Shown: piece after piece, positions 42,974 to 55,323 of the stretch | Numbering within the stretch: the stretch's first letter is position 1 | How the letters are laid out: each line of letters starts with the position of its first letter | Assembly: GCA_017441265.1 (NCBI GenBank) | Contig: JAFRYE010000068.1 | Coordinates: forward strand, 1 to 64,000 | Direction: 5' to 3' | DNA: 64,000 nt | DNA from: Lachnospiraceae bacterium | GTDB taxonomy: Bacteria > Bacillota > Clostridia > Lachnospirales > Lachnospiraceae | Position numbers and translations under genes: made by a program | Notes under the pieces: generated by a model | Told to the model about the DNA's origin: nothing | The model's input: the letters and a program-made list of their open reading frames with translations, nothing else | The model's database searches: none

Positions 42974-45190
42974 TCAGATTTGAATCGCAACCTTCTGTCC
43001 TTTCGCCGCGTGAACCGGAACTTCTCTGCCGTTGTAAACGACAATGCATTCATAATCGCCCGTTGTACCGGTCACTTCCGCTTCCGTAAGACGTCCGTCT
43101 TTCCACGTAAGCCGATACGATGCCCCTCCGGGCGCACGCAGTCCGTTCACCGAACCCTCCGGCCACTCCTTCGGAAGCGCAGGCAAAAGCACGACTTTTC
43201 CGCCGTTACTTTGCAACAGCATCTCGCCGTAGGCGGCGATACCGCCGAAGTTTCCGTCAATCTGGAACGGCGGATGGTTATCTAACAGATTCGGCAACGT
43301 GGAGCGGCTGAGCAATGACGCAAGATTGTCATAACAGCTTTCGGCATCCCGAAGCCTTGCGAACATACACAGGATCCATGCACGGCTCCAGCCGGTGTGG
43401 CCGCCGCCTCCGGCAAGCCTGCGCCGAAGCGTTACCTTTGCGGCCTCGGCAAGTTCCGGCGTCTCATCCACAGAAATCTGCGACGAAGGGAACAATCCGT
43501 ACAGGTGTGATATATGCCGGTGCCCCGGCTCCGCCTCGTCGTAATCCTCCGCCCATTCGCAGATCTGACCGTACCGTCCGATCGCGATCGGCGGCAACTG
43601 CGCGAGCAGTTTTTTTGTCGCCTCGATAAAATGCTCATCGTCTTCCCCGACGATCTCGCTCATGGCAAGATATTGCGTCAGCAGATCCCTCAGGATCTCG
43701 ACGTCCATCGTCGAGTTGTAGCAGGCGCATCCTCTTGTTCCGTCAGGAAGAATGTATGTATTTTCCGGAGAAACAGAAGGGATTATCGTTGCAAAACCGT
43801 TATGTTCCACACAGAAATCGTGGAAGAACAAAACGGAATCCTTGACAATTTGATACATATCCGCAAGGAACGCCTTGTCGCCGGTGTAGCGATAATGTGT
43901 CCAGACGTGTGTGCACAGCCAGGCCATGCCCATCACCCAATACGTACCGGGGATCCACTCGTCCTGCGGCGCTGTATCTCCCCACATGTCGGTATTGTGA
44001 TGTGCTACACAACCGCGGCAGCCGTACATATCCCGAGCCGTTTTCAGACCGTCGATATGCATTCGCTTTAACAGATCAAACAACGGCACGGAACACTCGG
44101 ACAGTCCCAAGGACTCCGCCGGCCAGTAGTTCATCTGCAGATTGATGTTGATCGTATATTTGCTGCCCCACGGCGGATCCATATGAGGGTTCCACACACC
44201 CTGAAGATTGGCGGGCAGCGAACCGGGCTGCGACGACGAGATCAGCAGATACCGGCCGTAATCGAAATATGTCACGAGCAGTCCGTTGTCGGGATTCTCC
44301 CGGTCGAACCTGCTTAAGCGCTCGTCCGTCGGAAACGATGCCAGGGAAGCTTCTTCCGGCAGCACCAACCGTGTCCGGTCGAATTGTTCCCGGTAGTCGC
44401 GGATATGCGCATTTCGCAATGCTTCATACGGGCTGGAGCCGAAACCAAGCGACGATCTGACATAGGAAAGCGGATCTTTCTCGTAAAATGAAGTCACCGC
44501 CGTGAACAATACGCATACTTCCGAAACGTCCTCCACGCGGATCCTTCGGCTTGTGACAACCGGTTCCTCGGCGTCGGAAAATGCGGTCATTCCCGCGCAA
44601 AATGAGTAGTCCTCTCCGATCATCTTTCCCATGGCGTAGATGTTTCGTCCGTCATGGAATCCGGAGTCGTAAAATATGTGCCTTGCCAAGTCGATCGTTG
44701 CCGAGAATTTCTTTCCGTTCTCGGAAGCGGCGCGGATGACGATCATGTTGGTGGCTCTGTCGGCAAACACGGACTCCCGAATGACGCAATCATCGAAATT
44801 GCGTTGACTTTCGTACACAGCCGTCTCCAGATCCAGCTCTCTTTCGAAGAAAACGCAGTTTTCCCCCACGCCTTCGTAGCGAATCGTCATATCTCCCAGG
44901 AAGGAGTATGTACGGCAGCTGTTCGGTATCCCGGAAAATGTCTCCGTCATCAGGCGCTCCGCATCGGGGATGCGACCTTCGAAGATCATTTTTCGAACTT
45001 CCGGCAGGTTCTCAAGCGCGTCCTGATTTACACGGTCGATCTTGGTACCGTACCACAGGCTGTCCTCATTTAACTTTAAAACCGTTTGATGCGCATCGCC
45101 GATGATCATGGCTCCGAGCCGACCGTTCCCCACGGGAATTCCGAGATTCCAGTCTCGTCCGGCAAATGTGTCGTACCAAAGCTTACTCAT
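42974..45190 (-). CDS. GH95 alpha-L-fucosidase
   Basis: 738 residues spanning the whole GH95 fold: N-terminal beta domain (PVGNGRLGAMIIG, LNEDSLWYG), (alpha/alpha)6 barrel (NINLQMNYWPAESLGL, HHNTDMWGDTAP) and the late DGNFGG motif with the conserved acidic residue. Enzymes of this family remove alpha-1,2-linked fucose or, in some members, galactose. No signal peptide is seen, so it works in the cytoplasm on imported oligosaccharides. It follows the GH2 gene by 49 bp, and the pair probably degrades one fucosyl-galactoside. No transporter is adjacent. Confidence 0.9.
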   Translation of the reverse strand: MSKLWYDTFAGRDWNLGIPVGNGRLGAMIIGDAHQTVLKLNEDSLWYGTKIDRVNQDALENLPEVRKMIFEGRIPDAERLMTETFSGIPNSCRTYSFLGDMTIRYEGVGENCVFFERELDLETAVYESQRNFDDCVIRESVFADRATNMIVIRAASENGKKFSATIDLARHIFYDSGFHDGRNIYAMGKMIGEDYSFCAGMTAFSDAEEPVVTSRRIRVEDVSEVCVLFTAVTSFYEKDPLSYVRSSLGFGSSPYEALRNAHIRDYREQFDRTRLVLPEEASLASFPTDERLSRFDRENPDNGLLVTYFDYGRYLLISSSQPGSLPANLQGVWNPHMDPPWGSKYTININLQMNYWPAESLGLSECSVPLFDLLKRMHIDGLKTARDMYGCRGCVAHHNTDMWGDTAPQDEWIPGTYWVMGMAWLCTHVWTHYRYTGDKAFLADMYQIVKDSVLFFHDFCVEHNGFATIIPSVSPENTYILPDGTRGCACYNSTMDVEILRDLLTQYLAMSEIVGEDDEHFIEATKKLLAQLPPIAIGRYGQICEWAEDYDEAEPGHRHISHLYGLFPSSQISVDETPELAEAAKVTLRRRLAGGGGHTGWSRAWILCMFARLRDAESCYDNLASLLSRSTLPNLLDNHPPFQIDGNFGGIAAYGEMLLQSNGGKVVLLPALPKEWPEGSVNGLRAPGGASYRLTWKDGRLTEAEVTGTTGDYECIVVYNGREVPVHAAKGQKVAIQI

Positions 45191-45239
45191 GGGGTTCGGC
45201 CTCCCGCCGCCACTGCCTTTTCGGCATCTATGATTTGTA

Positions 45240-48245
<3,006 letters not shown>

Positions 48246-48254
48246 TCATAAGCA

Positions 48255-48285
48255 AACAAGGGTGCCGGTTTAAGGCACCCTTGTT
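48255..48285. terminator. Terminator after pnp
   Basis: A perfect 12-bp stem (48255-48266 with 48274-48285) and 7-nt loop, with TTGTTTGC following on the minus strand and TTATTCTT on the plus strand. It separates pnp from lacZ. Confidence 0.85.
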
Positions 48286-48368
48286 ATTCTTAGCATTGGG
48301 GCGCCGCCAAAATACGGTGGCCGCAAGTGCATGAATGCCCGTGATGCATGGCAAGGCACGCTCACAGA

Positions 48369-50453
48369 TTATTTTACGTCCTTGATGGAGAAGCTCAGAC
48401 GGCCCATCTTGTCCTTGCCGAGGCATACACACTTGACATGATCGCCGAGCGTGAGAACATCCTCAACGCGGTTGATGCGGTTCTTCGCGATGCGCGAAAT
48501 GTGAACCAGACCTTCCTTGCCGGGTGCAAACTCGATAAATGCACCGAAGTCCTTGATGCTGACAACGGTTCCTTCGAGGATCATGCCCTCTTCGAAATCG
48601 GTGACGATGGTCTGAACAAGCTTGATGGCTCTCTCCATGGCATCCTTGTCGGTACCGCAGATGGAAACCGCACCGGTGTCATCGATATCGATGCGAACGC
48701 CGGTCTGCTCGATGATCGCGTTGATCGTCTTGCCTCTCTGACCGACAACATCGCCGATCTTCGTAGGATCGATCTGGATCTGAACGATCTTCGGAGCGTA
48801 CTTGCTGACTTCCTTACGAGGCTCTGCGATCGCAGGCTTCATGCAGGTGTCCATGATGAACAGTCTCGCCTCACGGCAACGCTTGATCGCGCCCTCAACG
48901 ATCGGGCGGGTGAGCCCGTGGATCTTAATATCCATCTGGATCGCGGTAATACCTTCGGTCGTACCGGTTACCTTAAAGTCCATATCGCCGAAGAAGTCCT
49001 CAAGACCCTGGATGTCGGTGAGAAGTACATAATCATCGTCCGTCTCGCCGGTTACAAGACCGCAGCTGATACCGGCAACCATACGCTTGATCGGAACACC
49101 GGCAGCCATCAGCGACATGCAGGATGCGCAGGTCGAAGCCATGGAAGTCGAACCGTTGGACTCGAAGGTCTCGGATACGGCACGGATCGCGTAAGGGAAC
49201 TCTTCCTCGCTCGGAAGCACCGGAAGCAATGCTCTCTCAGCCAAAGCACCGTGGCCGATCTCGCGGCGTCCCGGACCTCTCGAAGGCTTCGTCTCACCTA
49301 CCGAGTAGGACGGGAAATTGTAGTGATGCATATATCTCTTGTTGACAGCCGTCTCATCGAGACCGTCAAGCTTCTGAGCGTCTGCCAGAGGCGCGAGCGT
49401 TACGATATCGCAGATTTGCGTCTGCCCGCGGGTGAACATGGACGAGCCGTGTACACGGGGAATGAGATCGACTTCTGCGGAAAGAGGACGGATCTGTGTG
49501 AGCTCACGTCCGTCGGGACGTTTGTGATCTTTGAGGATCATCTTCCGAACCGTCTTCTTCTCGTACTGGTAAACAGCCTCGTCGATGAGCGGAAGCCACT
49601 CTTCGTTCTCTGCGAACTTCTCGGCAAGGGTGTCCTTCATCGCGCGGATGCGCTCCTCGCGCTCCTGCTTCTCCGGAGAGAACATCAGAACTTCCATATC
49701 AGCCGGAGGAACGATCTCCTTGATGGCTGCAAAAAGCTCTTCAGGGATCGCACAGGACGTATATTCATGCTTCGGCTTGCCGCACTCCGCAACGATCTTG
49801 TCGATGAACTTGATGATGTCCTTATTGATTCCGTCCGCAAGATAGATCGCCTCGATCATGCGATCCTCCGGAAGCTCGTTGGCACCGGCCTCAATCATGA
49901 TGACTTTCTCTCTCGTGGAAGCAACCGTCAGCTTCAGGTCCGAAGCCTGCATCTGCGTCTGGGAAGGATTGATCACGAACTCACCGTTGATGAGGCCGAC
50001 CTGCGTCGTTGCGCAGGGACCGTCGAACGGAATGTCGGATACGGCAACCGCGATCGCGGAACCGAGCATAGCCGTAAGCTCCGGGGTGCACTCCGGATCA
50101 ACCGAGAGCACCAGGTTGTTGATCGTAACGTCGTTGCGGTAATCCTTCGGGAACAAAGGACGCATCGGACGGTCGATAACACGGGACGTCAAAACTGCAT
50201 TCTCGGTAGCCTTACCCTCGCGCTTGTTGAAACCGCCCGGGATCTTTCCTACCGCGTACATCTTCTCTTCGTACTCAACGCTCAAAGGGAAGAAGTCGAT
50301 ACCTTCGCGCGGCTTCTCGCTGGCCGTAGCCGTCGAGAGCACCGTCGTGTCACCGTAGTGCATCAAAGCTGCACCGTTTGCCTGCTTTGCCACGCGGTCG
50401 ATATCAACCGTGAGCGTTCTGCCGGCAAGCTCCATTGAAAAACTCTTGTACAT
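48369..50453 (-). CDS. pnp: Polynucleotide phosphorylase
   Basis: 694 residues: two RNase PH domains, then KH (near 560-615, IDPTKIGDVVGQRGKTI) and S1 (near 625-692, GTVVSIKDFGAFIEF). It degrades RNA 3' to 5' with phosphate. AAAGAGG precedes ATG 50453. It often follows rpsO; here rpsO is 6 kb away, separated by folate and glycosidase genes. A long leader with a stable hairpin suggests the autoregulation known for pnp in other bacteria. Confidence 0.97.
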   Translation of the reverse strand: MYKSFSMELAGRTLTVDIDRVAKQANGAALMHYGDTTVLSTATASEKPREGIDFFPLSVEYEEKMYAVGKIPGGFNKREGKATENAVLTSRVIDRPMRPLFPKDYRNDVTINNLVLSVDPECTPELTAMLGSAIAVAVSDIPFDGPCATTQVGLINGEFVINPSQTQMQASDLKLTVASTREKVIMIEAGANELPEDRMIEAIYLADGINKDIIKFIDKIVAECGKPKHEYTSCAIPEELFAAIKEIVPPADMEVLMFSPEKQEREERIRAMKDTLAEKFAENEEWLPLIDEAVYQYEKKTVRKMILKDHKRPDGRELTQIRPLSAEVDLIPRVHGSSMFTRGQTQICDIVTLAPLADAQKLDGLDETAVNKRYMHHYNFPSYSVGETKPSRGPGRREIGHGALAERALLPVLPSEEEFPYAIRAVSETFESNGSTSMASTCASCMSLMAAGVPIKRMVAGISCGLVTGETDDDYVLLTDIQGLEDFFGDMDFKVTGTTEGITAIQMDIKIHGLTRPIVEGAIKRCREARLFIMDTCMKPAIAEPRKEVSKYAPKIVQIQIDPTKIGDVVGQRGKTINAIIEQTGVRIDIDDTGAVSICGTDKDAMERAIKLVQTIVTDFEEGMILEGTVVSIKDFGAFIEFAPGKEGLVHISRIAKNRINRVEDVLTLGDHVKCVCLGKDKMGRLSFSIKDVK

Positions 50454-50527
50454 AAAACCTCTTTCTGCGCTTTTTCACATAGCGCTGTTAATCTCTCGGC
50501 AACGCAAGAGACGGAGCCGCCGTAACA

Positions 50528-50564
50528 ACTGAAAAGAATGCGAGACGATCGTATGCTTTTCAGT
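50528..50564 (-). promoter_or_regulatory. Long stem-loop in the pnp leader
   Basis: Outer stem of 9 bp (ACTGAAAAG/CTTTTCAGT), one A-G mismatch, inner stem of 6 bp, loop of 5 nt. Flanking CCGT/ACGG may extend it. It lies between the candidate promoter and the pnp start and resembles the RNase III-processed leader stem that mediates pnp autocontrol in enterobacteria. Confidence 0.6.
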
Positions 50565-50629
50565 AGTCACGGAAAAAGACTCCATCCGTCTGTCGCCGGC
50601 TGTCTGGTTATCATACCGCATTTGAGTAT

Positions 50630-50658
50630 ATCATATTCCTCGGAAAATATCCAGTGAA
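50630..50658 (-). promoter_or_regulatory. Candidate pnp promoter
   Basis: Minus strand TTCACT (50658-50653), 17-bp spacer, TATGAT (50635-50630). The -35 is a moderate match. A leader of about 170 nt would result. Confidence 0.45.
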
Positions 50659-50667
50659 ATATGCGAA

Positions 50668-50705
50668 AAATAAAGGAGAATCGTATTCTTTCGACACGAT
50701 TCTCC
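50668..50705 (-). terminator. Terminator after the GH5 gene
   Basis: Stem GGAGAATCGT/ACGATTCTCC (50696-50705 with 50675-50684), followed on the minus strand by TTTATTTTTC. It isolates pnp from the upstream folT-folC-GH5 transcript. Confidence 0.85.
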
Positions 50706-50711
50706 CGTTTC

Positions 50712-52622
50712 TTATTTCGCCGTGATCTCAATGGACTGAATCTTCAGCAAAGACTTTGATTGTACGATCAATCCGATGTCGGACGTCTGGGCTCCGGCAC
50801 TTAAGGTGCGGTTGAATTCCGCGGGCGTCAAAGTCATGACATTCTTCTCGAATTTTGCGTTACAGCACCAGAAGTTATCGCTGCTCACATCGGAGTTGAA
50901 GGTCACCTTGATGACCCAGTCTTTCTTCTGGGATGTGTTCTTATTTTCAATCAGGACGCTGAACTGATAGCACTTGCTGGCGGCCTCGTTCCAGGTATTC
51001 TGCGTCGTGAGTTCCAGATGCAGGCCGTTTTGATCAACGATCTTCTCAATTCCGTCGGGTACCGCAACGTCTCCGCCGCCGCTACCGCCGGCGTCGCTCT
51101 CGAGCTTTTTCAGCTCCTCTTCCGTCATCTTCGGAAGTTGGCCGCCGAGCATCTTCACAAGCCACCGTCCCTCCTGGTTGAGGTCGGCCTCGGTGAAGCC
51201 GGACAGTTTCTTGCAATTTGCCTTGATCAGCGACGAGGACTCATTCTTGTTCGCGAGGTTCCAGATCATGTAACTCACGCCGTATTTGTCCATCATCGCA
51301 ACCCACTTGTTCGCCTCAGTCTCGTTGCATGCCCCGTTTCCGGACGCATCGCAGATTCCGTACTCCGTGACGATCACAGGCAGGCCGGCTTCGATCGCCG
51401 TCTTCATTTTACTGCGGATATTGTCCTTGTGGGTTCCGGCGTAAAAATGAAGCGCGTACATGAGATTGTCATAGCCCTTGACGGGATCCTTGGCCGCAAT
51501 GTCCACATCCTGTGACCACGTCGGAGTTCCGATGATAATGATCCCCTTCGGATCGTTTTTGCGGATCACGGGGATGATCTCCTCCGCATAACTCTTCACC
51601 GGCGCCCAGGAAATGCCGCCGTTAGGCTCGTTGCAGATCTCGTAGAAGACATTTTCGTAGCCGGCAAATTCCTTCGACATCTCGTCGAAGAATTTGATCG
51701 CGTCGGCCTTGTTCATGTTCGGGTCGTAATCATGGAGAATATGCCAGTCGATGATGACATAAAGCCCCAGTTCCGTAGCATATTTCACGCCGTTTTTCAC
51801 CAGTGTGCGCATCTGTGCCTGATCGGCGCCGTTGCAGTAGCCGCCCTCGTCGGTGTACATGGCAAGCCGGACGCAGTTCGCGCCCCACTCGTCGCGGATG
51901 CACTTGAAGGTCTCCTTGCAGACGAACTGCGGAAACCATTGCAGACCGTGGGTGCTGACACCCTTGAGCTGAACGGCCTTTCCGTTTTTGTCCACCAGCC
52001 GGGTTCCCTTGACCGAGAGCCGTCCGTGCCGGGAAACCGGAGTCCCGGATGCAACCTGCTTCGGAGTCGGTGTCGGAGCCGCAGTTGTCGGAGTCGGCGT
52101 AGCAGCCGTTGTAGGCGTGGGTGTAACCGCAGTCGTAGGTGTCTGTGTCGGTGTCGCGGCAGCTTCAGTCGGTGTGGGCACGGCGGTCGTCGGAGTAGGC
52201 GCTGCCGTCGTAGGAGTCGGAATGTCCGAAGGCGTAGGCGTTTCCGTAGGCAGGGTTTCCGTAGGAGTCGGCGCTTCACTCGGGATGACTTCCGCTGTCG
52301 GCGTGATCTCAGGCGTCGGGGAGACATCTTCAACGAAGGTTCCGGTGGGAGCCTCGGAAGGCACTTCCGTCGGAGCCGTTGTAGGGATCTGCTCCGCTTC
52401 CGTAGGCGTTTCAACCGGCTGCGTAACATTGATCGACGGCACCGGCTCGTTCGTCGGCGTTACGGTCAACGAGGTATCCCGGGGTTTGTCTTGCTTTGCC
52501 TCGTAGAGCGCAATCCCCAGGATCACTGCCACAAGCACCATAAAGATCAAAGCCGTGATCAGGATACGGTTGATCTTTTTCGTGTTTTTCAATTCCTTTT
52601 TGGATGAATGTTTCTCAGCCAT
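50712..52622 (-). CDS. Membrane-anchored GH5 cellulase with carbohydrate-binding domain
   Basis: 636 residues. A short cytoplasmic tail and one membrane helix (about 19-41) anchor it, with no signal peptidase site, so it stays on the cell surface. A Thr/Pro-rich linker (about 50-215) precedes a GH5 barrel with acid/base E332 (EICNEPNG) and nucleophile E420 (VTEYG). The last 100 residues (about 530-636) look like a CBM2-type beta-sandwich. Predicted to cut beta-1,4-glucans such as cellulose. Its start overlaps the folC stop by 8 bp, so it is co-transcribed with folate genes, an unexpected setting. Confidence 0.88.
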   Translation of the reverse strand: MAEKHSSKKELKNTKKINRILITALIFMVLVAVILGIALYEAKQDKPRDTSLTVTPTNEPVPSINVTQPVETPTEAEQIPTTAPTEVPSEAPTGTFVEDVSPTPEITPTAEVIPSEAPTPTETLPTETPTPSDIPTPTTAAPTPTTAVPTPTEAAATPTQTPTTAVTPTPTTAATPTPTTAAPTPTPKQVASGTPVSRHGRLSVKGTRLVDKNGKAVQLKGVSTHGLQWFPQFVCKETFKCIRDEWGANCVRLAMYTDEGGYCNGADQAQMRTLVKNGVKYATELGLYVIIDWHILHDYDPNMNKADAIKFFDEMSKEFAGYENVFYEICNEPNGGISWAPVKSYAEEIIPVIRKNDPKGIIIIGTPTWSQDVDIAAKDPVKGYDNLMYALHFYAGTHKDNIRSKMKTAIEAGLPVIVTEYGICDASGNGACNETEANKWVAMMDKYGVSYMIWNLANKNESSSLIKANCKKLSGFTEADLNQEGRWLVKMLGGQLPKMTEEELKKLESDAGGSGGGDVAVPDGIEKIVDQNGLHLELTTQNTWNEAASKCYQFSVLIENKNTSQKKDWVIKVTFNSDVSSDNFWCCNAKFEKNVMTLTPAEFNRTLSAGAQTSDIGLIVQSKSLLKIQSIEITAK

Positions 52623-53910
52623 TTTTCTTCCTCTCCTGCTTTCTGCGGAAATGCTCCGTTACAGCCTCACGCGCTTCTGACGAAAAATACAGTGAGCCGG
52701 TGATCAGCAGCACATTTTTCCCCGTTGCCGCGGAAAGGATCGAATCGACGGCGTCGGGAAGGTTTGTGATCCGAGTCATGGAAAACTCCTCGCACAGAGC
52801 GTCGACCTCCGCATCGTCGATGGCTCGCTTGTTGTCAAACCGGTAAAAATATAATGTCCCCGCGAGATCGCGAAGATCCGAAAGCATCGCACGGTAGTCC
52901 TTGTCGCGAACCATTCCGGCGATGATCGTGATGTTTTCTTTTTTGTACTCGGTGCCGCGGAAATACTCGGTCACGGCACGGATACACTGCGGATTGTGAC
53001 CGCCGTCCAAGAAAACCGCAGGCCTTGCGCACAGACGCTCCAGCCGGGCCGGCCAGGAAACGATGCGCAATCCGTCCGCGACGTCGGCATCGCTGATGTA
53101 GAAGCCGTTTTTATTCAGCACGCGGATGGCTTCACAAGCGGTCGCCGCGTTGTACTGCTGATGCTTCCCACGAAGCGCAAGCATATACTCCTGCCCGCGA
53201 TACGAAAAATGCTCGAAGTCGGCAATCGGTTCGAGCTGCTTGAGCTCGTCGGTATCCACCATATGGATCGGCGCATTTTTCGAGAGAGCCACCTGAGTGA
53301 TCACGTCCTCCGCCTCACGGACAACGGGATAGACGCAGACGTCTCTCTCTCGCTTGATGATGCCGGCTTTGGCTGCAGCGATCTTGGCGATGGTATCGCC
53401 GAGCACCTTGCAGTGATCGAGCCCGATGTTCGTGATCACGCTGCATATCGGAGCCGCGACCGCATTGGTCGGATCGAAGGTGCCTCCGAGACCGGTCTCA
53501 AGCACAAGGACATCGCATTTTTGCTCCCGGAAATACAAAAGCGCCAGGATCGTCAACAGTTCGAATTGGTTCGCGGACATGTAACTGCTGTCCACATATT
53601 CGTACATCATCGTGCCGATCCGGGCGAGGTCATCTTTCGATATCATCTCGCCGTTGACGCGAATTCTCTCGCGGAAATCCGTCAGATACGGCGAGGTAAA
53701 CAACCCCACGCGATAGCCGGCGCGCCGAAGCACGCTGTCTAAGATGGCACAAACCGAGCCTTTGCCGTTCGTGCCGGCGACATGGACACAGGGAATCGCA
53801 TCCTGAGGGTTGTCAAAATGCCGGAGCATCGTGTGCATCCGGTACAGACCGGCAAATGCTGAGAAAAACTCGGTTCCGGTCAATCGATTTACGATTTCTT
53901 CGTAGGTCAT
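52615..53910 (-). CDS. folC: Folylpolyglutamate synthase/dihydrofolate synthase (FolC), copy 1
   Basis: 431 residues with the Mur-ligase layout: P-loop AGTNGKGS (45-52), the folate-binding SPYLTDFRERI, the ETGLGG motif and DGGHNP in the C-terminal domain. It adds glutamate to folates. CGGAGA precedes ATG 53910, 22 bp after the other FolC-like gene. Its substrate-binding segment fits the FolC consensus better than the upstream paralogue. Confidence 0.92.
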   Translation of the reverse strand: MTYEEIVNRLTGTEFFSAFAGLYRMHTMLRHFDNPQDAIPCVHVAGTNGKGSVCAILDSVLRRAGYRVGLFTSPYLTDFRERIRVNGEMISKDDLARIGTMMYEYVDSSYMSANQFELLTILALLYFREQKCDVLVLETGLGGTFDPTNAVAAPICSVITNIGLDHCKVLGDTIAKIAAAKAGIIKRERDVCVYPVVREAEDVITQVALSKNAPIHMVDTDELKQLEPIADFEHFSYRGQEYMLALRGKHQQYNAATACEAIRVLNKNGFYISDADVADGLRIVSWPARLERLCARPAVFLDGGHNPQCIRAVTEYFRGTEYKKENITIIAGMVRDKDYRAMLSDLRDLAGTLYFYRFDNKRAIDDAEVDALCEEFSMTRITNLPDAVDSILSAATGKNVLLITGSLYFSSEAREAVTEHFRRKQERKKNG

Positions 53911-53932
53911 GAACTAATCTCCGAACGGTAAT

Positions 53933-55198
53933 CTATTCCGCGCGGTTCCAGGCCGCGATGATCTCCGGCATTATGTACAGAGATCCCGTGACAAGCACCG
54001 GAATACCGTCGCGTCGCAGATCTTTGATCCTCTTTACCGCGTCTTCGTATGTGGCCGCAATCTCGACAGGCTTCTCGAAGCGGCGCAGATACTCGCTGAG
54101 ATCCTGTGCCGACAGCGCCCTGCGGTTCGGCGGCGTGATGCAGACAAAACCCGCAGCATATTGCTGAAGCATCTCGTACATCGCGGGATAGTCCTTGTCC
54201 GCGAGAACTCCCGTGACGATATAATACTTTTGTTCTCCGGAAAATGATTGCAGTGACTTGCAAAGCGCATCAATGCAATCCGGATTGTGCCCGCCGTCAA
54301 AGATCAGATACGGGTCTTCCTTGCGAACATCGAAGCGATACGGCAGATTGGCCGAGCGAATGCCGGCTTCCATCGCAAAATCATCGATATCCAAAGTGAT
54401 CCCGCCAATGTCGGGCATGGCTGCGAGAACTTCCACGGCCTTCTGCGCCGTTGCGATGTTGATCTTCTGGTAATCGGCGATCATCGCGCGATCGCTGGGG
54501 AAAAATGAATCATCGGCAATCGAGGCAAGGTACAGCTCGTGCTTATTCTCTTTGCACCATTGCGTCGCGGTCTCCGTGACGATCGGCGAGTTCACCCCCA
54601 TAACGATCGGTTCTCCGGGGCTCGCGATGCTGAGCTTTTCTTTGGCTATGGTCTCTAACGTATCCCCGAGATACTCGGTGTGGTCAAGGGCAATCTTTGT
54701 TACCACCGTAAGGCATCCCTGTCCCACGTTGGTTGCGTCGTTGACGCCTCCCATGCCGGCTTCGAGGACCGTGAAATCACAATTTTCCATTTTGAACAGG
54801 ATCAGGCCTACGCACACCGCCCGCTCAAATTCGGACGGATTGAGATCCTGCTTTGCGGCGGCGTTCATCTCCACCGGCCGAAGCGCGGATTTGAAGGTCT
54901 CAACGGCGCTGATAAACTGCGCCTGCGTGATCGGCTTTCCGTCAATCCGATAATAGTCCGTAACGCCGTGCAAAGCCGGCGAGATCATGGTTCCGACATG
55001 ATGTCCGGCTGCTACCAGCGTATTGGTGATCATCGTCGCAGTCGAACCTTTTCCGTTCGTCCCGACGACATGAATGATTCGCTGTTCGGTCTCCGGATGC
55101 TTCAAAAGCCCAAGGCAGTAATTGATGCGATCCAGTCCCGGTTTCGAAATATTGGTCTCTTCATTCCGTATGAATTGTACAGCGTCCGCAAATCTCAT
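53933..55198 (-). CDS. FolC paralogue, copy 2
   Basis: 422 residues from ATG 55198 (GAGGTG upstream; a longer in-frame extension has no homology). Mur-ligase features: VGTNGKGST (45-53), EAGMGG and DGGHNP. The region SPALHGVTDYYRIDG replaces the usual SPHL-ER-ING folate-contact motif, so it may prefer another substrate, for instance only dihydropteroate or an alternate pterin. Tandem with copy 1 and downstream of folT. Confidence 0.85.
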   Translation of the reverse strand: MRFADAVQFIRNEETNISKPGLDRINYCLGLLKHPETEQRIIHVVGTNGKGSTATMITNTLVAAGHHVGTMISPALHGVTDYYRIDGKPITQAQFISAVETFKSALRPVEMNAAAKQDLNPSEFERAVCVGLILFKMENCDFTVLEAGMGGVNDATNVGQGCLTVVTKIALDHTEYLGDTLETIAKEKLSIASPGEPIVMGVNSPIVTETATQWCKENKHELYLASIADDSFFPSDRAMIADYQKINIATAQKAVEVLAAMPDIGGITLDIDDFAMEAGIRSANLPYRFDVRKEDPYLIFDGGHNPDCIDALCKSLQSFSGEQKYYIVTGVLADKDYPAMYEMLQQYAAGFVCITPPNRRALSAQDLSEYLRRFEKPVEIAATYEDAVKRIKDLRRDGIPVLVTGSLYIMPEIIAAWNRAE

Positions 55199-55216
55199 TA
55201 GGCACCTCTGTTGCGC

Positions 55217-55237
55217 ATTATACAGACGTTCCCGTCT
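55217..55237 (-). promoter_or_regulatory. Possible promoter with inverted repeat before the first folC-type gene
   Basis: Perfect TATAAT on the minus strand (55222-55217) but no good -35. The inverted repeat AGACG-GGAA-CGTCT (55237-55224) lies directly upstream and may be a regulator site or a hairpin. Confidence 0.35.
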
Positions 55238-55323
55238 TCTCTCTCTTTCATCAGTGTACCTCAATACGCCGGGTAATGCAACCTTGAATTGCTCTTACGG
55301 GCTTTCGCTTCTCCGGAAAAGGC

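Noticed and set aside
48348..50438. Open frame of nearly 700 codons on the plus strand opposite pnp
   Set aside because: Antisense shadow of a highly conserved gene; no start signal or domain.
51797..52429. Arg/Leu-rich minus-strand frame overlapping the GH5 linker
   Set aside because: Out-of-frame reading of the Thr/Pro linker; low complexity and no start signal.
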